DNA of 48,520 nt. It comes from Acidiphilium sp. (GTDB lineage: Bacteria > Pseudomonadota > Alphaproteobacteria > Acetobacterales > Acetobacteraceae). The notes under the pieces were generated by a model that had not been told where the DNA came from, did no database searches, and saw only the letters and a list, made by a program, of their open reading frames with translations. This document shows positions 43,247-48,520 of this stretch, one piece after another. The stretch lies in NCBI GenBank assembly GCA_027449105.1, contig DAIDMG010000005.1, forward strand, positions 1 through 48,520, written 5' to 3'. Numbering within the stretch: the stretch's first letter is position 1; the number at the start of each line of letters is the position of its first letter. The position numbers and the translations under genes were made by a program.

Positions 43247-44754
43247 CGAGGCCAGCCCAGAAGATCGTGGCCGTAAAGCAGCGGCACGGTGAGCAAGATA
43301 GTGCCATGATGGACGACCTGCATCGGCGGGATTGCAGTCAGACTTTTGAACCGACCGGCGTATTCGGCCCTGATCGCAGGAACCGCACCTGGCATTGCGG
43401 CGATCAGGACATCGTGACCAATCAACGATCGTGGCGGATGAGTGAACCCAAATTCGTGAGGGTCTCCGCCGAAAACAGTTACCGGAATGTTAGGCCCAAG
43501 CGCGTAGCCAATTTTTCCCGCGAAGAACCAGCGCATGGCGGCGATGACCAAATTATGATTCTGTGCAAAGCCGCGCCGAACGAATTGAGTTCGCAAACTG
43601 GTCCAGTCGGCGGCTTGAATTTCCGGAGAGTGACCAGCAGAAAAAAAGGAATTAAATCCTGGAACGACGTCAAAGCTAATTTCCCCTGCGATAAACAGTG
43701 CGGCTGCAGCAAGCAGGAGTCCGGTTCCTATCGCAGTACGGTGTACGGCAGTCTGAAACCGTCCTGTTAATTCAGAGATCCACGCGCCTAACAGTGGAAA
43801 AAGCATCAGGTATCCGGGGGCGGCCCAATGGTAGAGGATCTTGCGAGACGACCATACGGCTACGAGCGAAAACAGCACTACAGGTATAATGGCTAACATC
43901 GCCAGGAAACGGAAGCGGCGGTCGGCGTCGAACCTGAACCCTCGCAGCATCAGCCAGATCTGCGGACCAAAAATCCATGGAAGGACAAACAGCGCTTCGC
44001 CCGCCCAAACGATAAATGGCCGCAGCGGGTGAAATGAGGTGCCGATGGCTCGACTCCCCTGAAAGCCAAAGGAGATCCATCCGTGCTGCGCATTCCAGAT
44101 TAGCACCGGGGAAAAGAAAAGAATCGCGATTGCTCCGGCCACCCACGGCCAAGCGGTCGCAAGGCTGCGGCGCCCGCCTGCGTCGAACGCCAGAAACAAC
44201 AGCGCGCCCATGGCCACGAGCGCAGCGCTGTATTTGGCGTCCATCGCAAGTCCGAGACAGGCGCCTGCAATAAGCCAGTGTCCTGCGCGAGGTTCAGCGC
44301 GCATTTCGGGGTTGCCTATCCCAAGTGCGGAGGCCAGGGCCCACGCGGAGGCAAGAAGGAAAAAATCGAGCGGCCCGTCAGGCAAAACCCACGTTCCGAA
44401 AGCAAGTGAAAACACCGGCGAAAGATTAAGGGTAATGACCGCCCATAGCGCAGCCTTGGACGAAAAAAGCCGTCGTGTCAGACCAAACATCAGGGCAGAC
44501 GTGCCCACGAACATCAGGATAAACGGCAACCGTACGACGATGGGCGTATCCAGGCCGGTAACATGTCGGATCGCTAGCTCCATCCACCAGGAAACCGGTG
44601 GATGGTCAAAATACGAGAGATGAAAGCTGTTCGCTGACGCGACCATATAGCTTTCATCGATACCAAGCCCCATGCCTAGGCCGAGCAGCAGCCGAATGGA
44701 AGTGGCCAACAGGACAACAAGCGCGGCTTGGCGCGCGGGCGATAGATGCTTCAT
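43231..44754 (-). CDS. GT39/ArnT-like membrane glycosyltransferase
   Basis: Polytopic 507 aa; GMGLGIDESYMVASANSFHLSYFDHPPVSWWMELAIRHVTG and FFLLASAWALASAL are typical of PMT_2/GT39. Confidence 0.87.
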   Translation of the reverse strand: MKHLSPARQAALVVLLATSIRLLLGLGMGLGIDESYMVASANSFHLSYFDHPPVSWWMELAIRHVTGLDTPIVVRLPFILMFVGTSALMFGLTRRLFSSKAALWAVITLNLSPVFSLAFGTWVLPDGPLDFFLLASAWALASALGIGNPEMRAEPRAGHWLIAGACLGLAMDAKYSAALVAMGALLFLAFDAGGRRSLATAWPWVAGAIAILFFSPVLIWNAQHGWISFGFQGSRAIGTSFHPLRPFIVWAGEALFVLPWIFGPQIWLMLRGFRFDADRRFRFLAMLAIIPVVLFSLVAVWSSRKILYHWAAPGYLMLFPLLGAWISELTGRFQTAVHRTAIGTGLLLAAAALFIAGEISFDVVPGFNSFFSAGHSPEIQAADWTSLRTQFVRRGFAQNHNLVIAAMRWFFAGKIGYALGPNIPVTVFGGDPHEFGFTHPPRSLIGHDVLIAAMPGAVPAIRAEYAGRFKSLTAIPPMQVVHHGTILLTVPLLYGHDLLGWPRQTRR

Positions 44755-44976
44755 GATTGATGCCGATGGGCGAGGATGAGGTGGTGGTCAAGGTATTGTC
44801 ACTAAAGTCTGAAACGAAGCGTCGCATTTTTGCACAAGCTGACGTTGCCACAGCCTGTCCGAGACTGTAGCGCGAGAAGGTCTGCGGCATAGCTGTGAAG
44901 GTCGATGGTCGATCAATCGCAACTTCTTGCGCGTTGGCAACTTTGTTTCTAGCCGGGCTCCTGCCATGTCATACGC

Positions 44977-45441
44977 ATGCGATCAAAAATAGCTGCCGGC
45001 GATTCCCTGCTACGAATGCTTTGGTTTTGGAAGCAGTTGTCGTTGACAAAGTGCTTCAATGCCTACCGTCCGGGTGAGCCACCGTCGTCGCCCAGAATCT
45101 GCTTTCTTTTTGTGGCGGCATTTGCTCTGGTGGCTGCCGTTTCACCTCGCCTGGGCGCAGACCAGATGCTCCAACTTGGTGCAGGCATCGTCAGCCATGG
45201 TACAAAAGCGGGGGCGTTGCCGTGTATGGCCTGTCACGGTGCCATGCTCGAAGGTAATGCTGCAATTGGTGCGCCACGTCTCGCCGGTCTTCCCGTTGCC
45301 ACGACCTATGCGGCTTTGGACAGAATCGCGGCAGGGCGCCTAGGTAAAAACTATGTTATGCGAGATGTTGCCAAGGCGCTAACGGAGCGCCAAAAAACCG
45401 CGATTGCCACATATCTGGCCTCGCTCGCGCCAAAACATTGA
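44977..45441 (+). CDS. c-type cytochrome (class I, single heme)
   Basis: Signal-like ICFLFVAAFALVAAVSPRLGA then GTKAGALPCMACHGAMLEGNAAIGAPRLAGLP (CMACH); start uncertain. Confidence 0.88.
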   Translation: MRSKIAAGDSLLRMLWFWKQLSLTKCFNAYRPGEPPSSPRICFLFVAAFALVAAVSPRLGADQMLQLGAGIVSHGTKAGALPCMACHGAMLEGNAAIGAPRLAGLPVATTYAALDRIAAGRLGKNYVMRDVAKALTERQKTAIATYLASLAPKH

Positions 45442-45497
45442 TGCGTGGGTTGGACGTCTTCAGTCCGGTGTGGACTGGGACGATTTTCGTGTGCCGC

Positions 45498-45541
45498 GAG
45501 ATGGCATTGCGTCGAATCCGGGATCAACACAATGCCATCTC
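45498..45541. repeat. 12-bp perfect inverted repeat, 20-nt loop, between convergent cytochrome c and SCO genes
   Basis: GAGATGGCATTG (45498-45509) and CAATGCCATCTC (45530-45541). Confidence 0.8.
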
Positions 45542-45570
45542 CCGATGAGCGAGTGAAGCGGAAACGTTGC

Positions 45571-46263
45571 TCAACCGCGCGCAGCGAGCCAGGTAAAGAA
45601 AGACGGTCTCGGTGGAGCATTCACCAGCGCCTTCAGCTTGTTGACGATCAAGTCATAATTCGGGTGTTGCGTGACCCCCAACCGAGCAATCAGATATCGC
45701 GCATTTCCGTGTGGGCCAAAGACGTAAATCGACGAGGAATGCGTTACCTTATACCTACGCGGATCAGTCGAGCGATGCACCGAAAAAACAACCCTATAAC
45801 GACGCGCCAACGAGTACAGCTGGTTTGGGTCCCCGCGTAGCCCTTGGAATCGCGGATCGAATAAAGCGAGATATTTCTTCAGTCCCGCGAGGCGGTCGCG
45901 ATGCGGGTCAACGGTCACGAAGAGAAATGCGATGCGGTCTGCATTGCGTCCCAAGTGCTCAAAGATCCGGCGAATTTTGTAGAGTGTGTCTGGGCATACA
46001 TCGGGACAATTCGTATAGCCGAAGTACAACATTACAACCTTGCCGCGAAAATTCGTGGCCGATACCGGTTGTCTGGTAGAAGCTTCGCGCATCCGAAATT
46101 GCAGCGGCGGCAGCATTCCTGCGATGTCGATTACATCGCGCCTGGCGGCATGGCCCTGCGCCACAGTCCCAAGAACGAGGGCTATGGCACCAAAAAACAA
46201 GAGGGGGCGAGGAATTCCGAAAAGCATCTGCTTATTGTGCCGCATATTGACGTCTGGCTGCAA
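45571..46263 (-). CDS. SCO1/SenC family copper chaperone
   Basis: NFRGKVVMLYFGYTNCPDVCPDTLYKIRRIFEHLG (CxxxC), TVDPHRDRLAGLKKYLALFDPRFQGLRG, HSSSIYVFGPHG. Confidence 0.95.
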   Translation of the reverse strand: MQPDVNMRHNKQMLFGIPRPLLFFGAIALVLGTVAQGHAARRDVIDIAGMLPPLQFRMREASTRQPVSATNFRGKVVMLYFGYTNCPDVCPDTLYKIRRIFEHLGRNADRIAFLFVTVDPHRDRLAGLKKYLALFDPRFQGLRGDPNQLYSLARRYRVVFSVHRSTDPRRYKVTHSSSIYVFGPHGNARYLIARLGVTQHPNYDLIVNKLKALVNAPPRPSFFTWLAARG

Positions 46264-46280
46264 TCACTTGCAGTTTGCTA

Positions 46281-46325
46281 TCTTGTGGAAGATCATCCGC
46301 GGTTGAATCTTGTGGGAGATCATCA
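46281..46325 (+). repeat. Imperfect 17-bp direct repeat in the fumC leader; second copy overlaps the Shine-Dalgarno region and reaches the start codon
   Basis: TCTTGTGGAAGATCATC (46281-46297) and TCTTGTGGGAGATCATC (46309-46325), 16/17 identical. Confidence 0.75.
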
Positions 46326-47779
46326 TGTCCCAGCAGAACGATACGAAGTTCCATGATCTGCCCATCGGCATTGCTGCGGCAGGCGTTCGGATTGAAAGCG
46401 ACTCAATGGGTGAGATCGCGGTTCCTGCCGAGCATTACTGGGGCGCCCAAACTGCTCGGGCACTGGTTCATTTCGCGATCGGCACCGAGCGGCTTCCGCC
46501 CGCACTCTATCACGCTTACGGCATTGTCAAACGTGCGGCTGCGGAAGTGAACGCAAGTGGGGGACACCTGCCGGAGTACAAGGCACATGCTATCATTCAC
46601 GCGGCCGGCGAGGTCGCTTCTGGTGCGCTTGATGATGAGTTTCCCCTGAGCATGTGGCAAACCGGCTCCGGGACCCAGACCAACATGAACGTCAACGAGG
46701 TGATTGCCAATCGCGCCATACAGCTGCTCGGCGGCAGAATTGGGTCGAAAAGTCCGGTTCACCCGAATGATGACGTCAACATGGCGCAGTCTTCCAATGA
46801 TTCTTTTCCGACGGCCACGCACGTCGCGACGGCGCTTGCCATTCAGCGGCAGGTCCGCCCGGCAGTCGTGACGCTTGCCGACACGATTGAGCGTAAGTCG
46901 TCGGAATGGATCGATGTCGTAAAGATTGGCAGAACCCATTTGATGGATGCGGTTCCACTAACGGTAGGTCAGGAATGGTCTGGTTGGGCGGCTCAGCTCC
47001 GCTCTACGTTGGCAGTGCTCGACAGGAATTGCGCTGGACTTTTTGACCTTGCGGCCGGTGGTACTGCCGTTGGCACGGGCACGAACGCACCCCCAGGGTT
47101 TTCGCGCGCCATTGCCGCTCGCATAAGCGAACTCACCGGGCTCCCGTTTCGCAGTGCGCCGAACAAATTCGCCGGCCTCGCGGGCTTGGATGCATTGGCG
47201 GCGACGATGGCAGGGTTACGGGGCATTGCCATTGCGCTGATCAAAATTGCCAATGACCTGCGTTGGTTAGGTTCGGGCCCACGCTGCGGCATTGGCGAAG
47301 TGCGACTTCCCGAGAATGAGCCTGGCTCTTCGATCATGCCGGGCAAGATCAATCCGACGCAGTGCGAGGCAATCATAATGATCGGTACCCAGATACTCGG
47401 CCTCGATGCCGCCGTGGCGAGCGCGGCCGGTCAGGGTAATTTCCAACTCAATGTCATGCGACCGCTTGCGGCCTATAATCTGCTGACGTCGGCCCAACTC
47501 ATTGCTGATGGCACGAGCGTTTTTCGCACGTACACTGTCGAGGGAGTGGAACTCAACAGGGAGCGAATTGCCGAATTTCTCGACCGATCGTTAATGCTCG
47601 TGACGGCTCTCTCTCCGATCATCGGATATGATCAAGCGGCGAAGATTGCTCATGAAGCTTATCGCCAGGGAATCGGTCTTCGCGACGCAGCTCTTGCCTC
47701 GGGTCTCGTCGACAGGGACACATTTGATAAAGCTGTCGATCCGGCTGCGATGACCGGGCACGGTTTCTCCGGAGCCTAA
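46325..47779 (+). CDS. fumC: Class II fumarate hydratase
   Basis: GSSIMPGKINPTQCEA signature, SGTQTNMNVNEVIANRA, HPNDDVNMAQSSNDSFPTA; start at MSQQND. Confidence 0.97.
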   Translation: MSQQNDTKFHDLPIGIAAAGVRIESDSMGEIAVPAEHYWGAQTARALVHFAIGTERLPPALYHAYGIVKRAAAEVNASGGHLPEYKAHAIIHAAGEVASGALDDEFPLSMWQTGSGTQTNMNVNEVIANRAIQLLGGRIGSKSPVHPNDDVNMAQSSNDSFPTATHVATALAIQRQVRPAVVTLADTIERKSSEWIDVVKIGRTHLMDAVPLTVGQEWSGWAAQLRSTLAVLDRNCAGLFDLAAGGTAVGTGTNAPPGFSRAIAARISELTGLPFRSAPNKFAGLAGLDALAATMAGLRGIAIALIKIANDLRWLGSGPRCGIGEVRLPENEPGSSIMPGKINPTQCEAIIMIGTQILGLDAAVASAAGQGNFQLNVMRPLAAYNLLTSAQLIADGTSVFRTYTVEGVELNRERIAEFLDRSLMLVTALSPIIGYDQAAKIAHEAYRQGIGLRDAALASGLVDRDTFDKAVDPAAMTGHGFSGA

Positions 47780-47802
47780 CCGGAAGGATCATGCGAAGTC
47801 TT

Positions 47803-48224
47803 GGGAACTATCAAGTTGCCGTAGCAAGCACCAGATGTGGTACTTTGGTCTGACCTGACATCGGAGCCGCGTTACCTTTTTCCGCACCGAAGTATGGGTT
47901 GTGCAATCGCGGGTCGGCGGTGGAACCCCTCCCACCGGATCGGGTGCTGAGCCCCCTGCGCTCGCGGAACTGGCGGACCAATTCGGCGAGGATTGACGCT
48001 TTTGACTGGAACACGGAACCGATAGACAACGCACGGCGCTGTCCGATGTTCCGTGCGGCATTGACATCGGCGTGCATTTGAGTGCCGCAGCACAGGCACC
48101 GGAAGGTGCTTTGTGAAGGGCGATTTCGTTTATCCACGTAGCCGCAGCATGAACATGTCTGCGACGTGTAGGCAGGACTCACTTCTTCCGAGGTGATCCC
48201 GAAGCGATCTTCGAAGTCGGCCAG
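47803..48224 (-). mobile_element. 3' fragment of IS605-type tnpB (RuvC-III/zinc ribbon) plus right-end hairpin/putative omegaRNA
   Basis: LADFEDRFGITSEEVSPAYTSQTCSCCGYVDKRNRPSQSTFRCLCCGTQMHADVNAARNIGQRR is the TnpB/OrfB zinc-ribbon C-terminus. Near-perfect hairpin AGCACCA-GATG-TGGTACT at 47827-47844 at its 3' end. Confidence 0.9.
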
Positions 48225-48520
48225 CTTGGCCCGCTTCCGAGGCGGCGCACATGCATACATCTCGCCGATCTCGACCACGCCTGAAAGGATGGGATTCGGT
48301 TCCGCCATCATGAGGCGAATCCGATGACCAAGATGCCACGCAGTTGCGTTGGAAACACCAGGCATCTCGCTCAGCTTCATGGCGGAGACGCCCTTTGACG
48401 AGGACACGATAAGGTAAATCGCGTGCGCCCATGTCAGCAGCGGCAGATGCGTCCGGTGCATCGGCGTCTCCGCCGTCACCGAGAACTGATGGTGACATGC
48501 GATACAGTTCCAGCGACGCG
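48225..48520 (-). mobile_element. 5' fragment of an IS1595-family transposase, fused in frame to the tnpB fragment and running off the right edge
   Basis: CIACHHQFSVTAETPMHRTHLPLLTWAHAIYLIVSSSKGVSAMKLSEMPGVSNATAWHLGHRIRLMMAEPNPILSGVVEIGEMYACAPPRKRAK is homologous to the left-edge transposase; residue D of VVEIDEM is G here. Confidence 0.9.

Overview
The window is a chromosomal segment that looks alphaproteobacterial. The hpnABCDE cluster, the rpmF-plsX-fabH-ihfA-merR order and addAB/tsaE suggest Rhodospirillales/Acetobacteraceae; this is inference, no phylogeny was run. Most of it is dense core metabolism: topA, plsY-pyrC-pyrB, rpmF-plsX-fabH-ihfA-merR-dsbD-like, metG-holB-tmk-rlpA-mltB, a FrnE/DsbA-like gene, a TPP riboswitch with thiC-thiO-thiS-thiG, an APC permease, a lipid A/Kdo block (lpxL-like, lpxK, waaA, DUF374 acyltransferase), a squalene-forming hopanoid block (hpnE-D-C-B-A), addA-addB-tsaE, a ferredoxin-NADP reductase, a CPBP protease, a GT39-like glycosyltransferase, a c-type cytochrome, SCO1/SenC and fumC. 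Both edges run into IS1595-family transposase sequence. The most unusual feature is at the right edge: an IS1595 transposase N-terminus fused in frame to the zinc-ribbon/RuvC-III C-terminus of an IS605-type TnpB. Its 3' end (predicted subterminal hairpin and omegaRNA region) recurs as a decayed copy about 29 kb away, upstream of thiC. Several loci lack genes that usually accompany them (shc/hpnF after hpnE, dprA between plsY and topA, a DUF177 gene before rpmF, amgK/murU between tsaE and addB, thiE after thiG), which suggests gene erosion or relocation. No CRISPR array, tRNA, rRNA, prophage or complete defence system was recognised.
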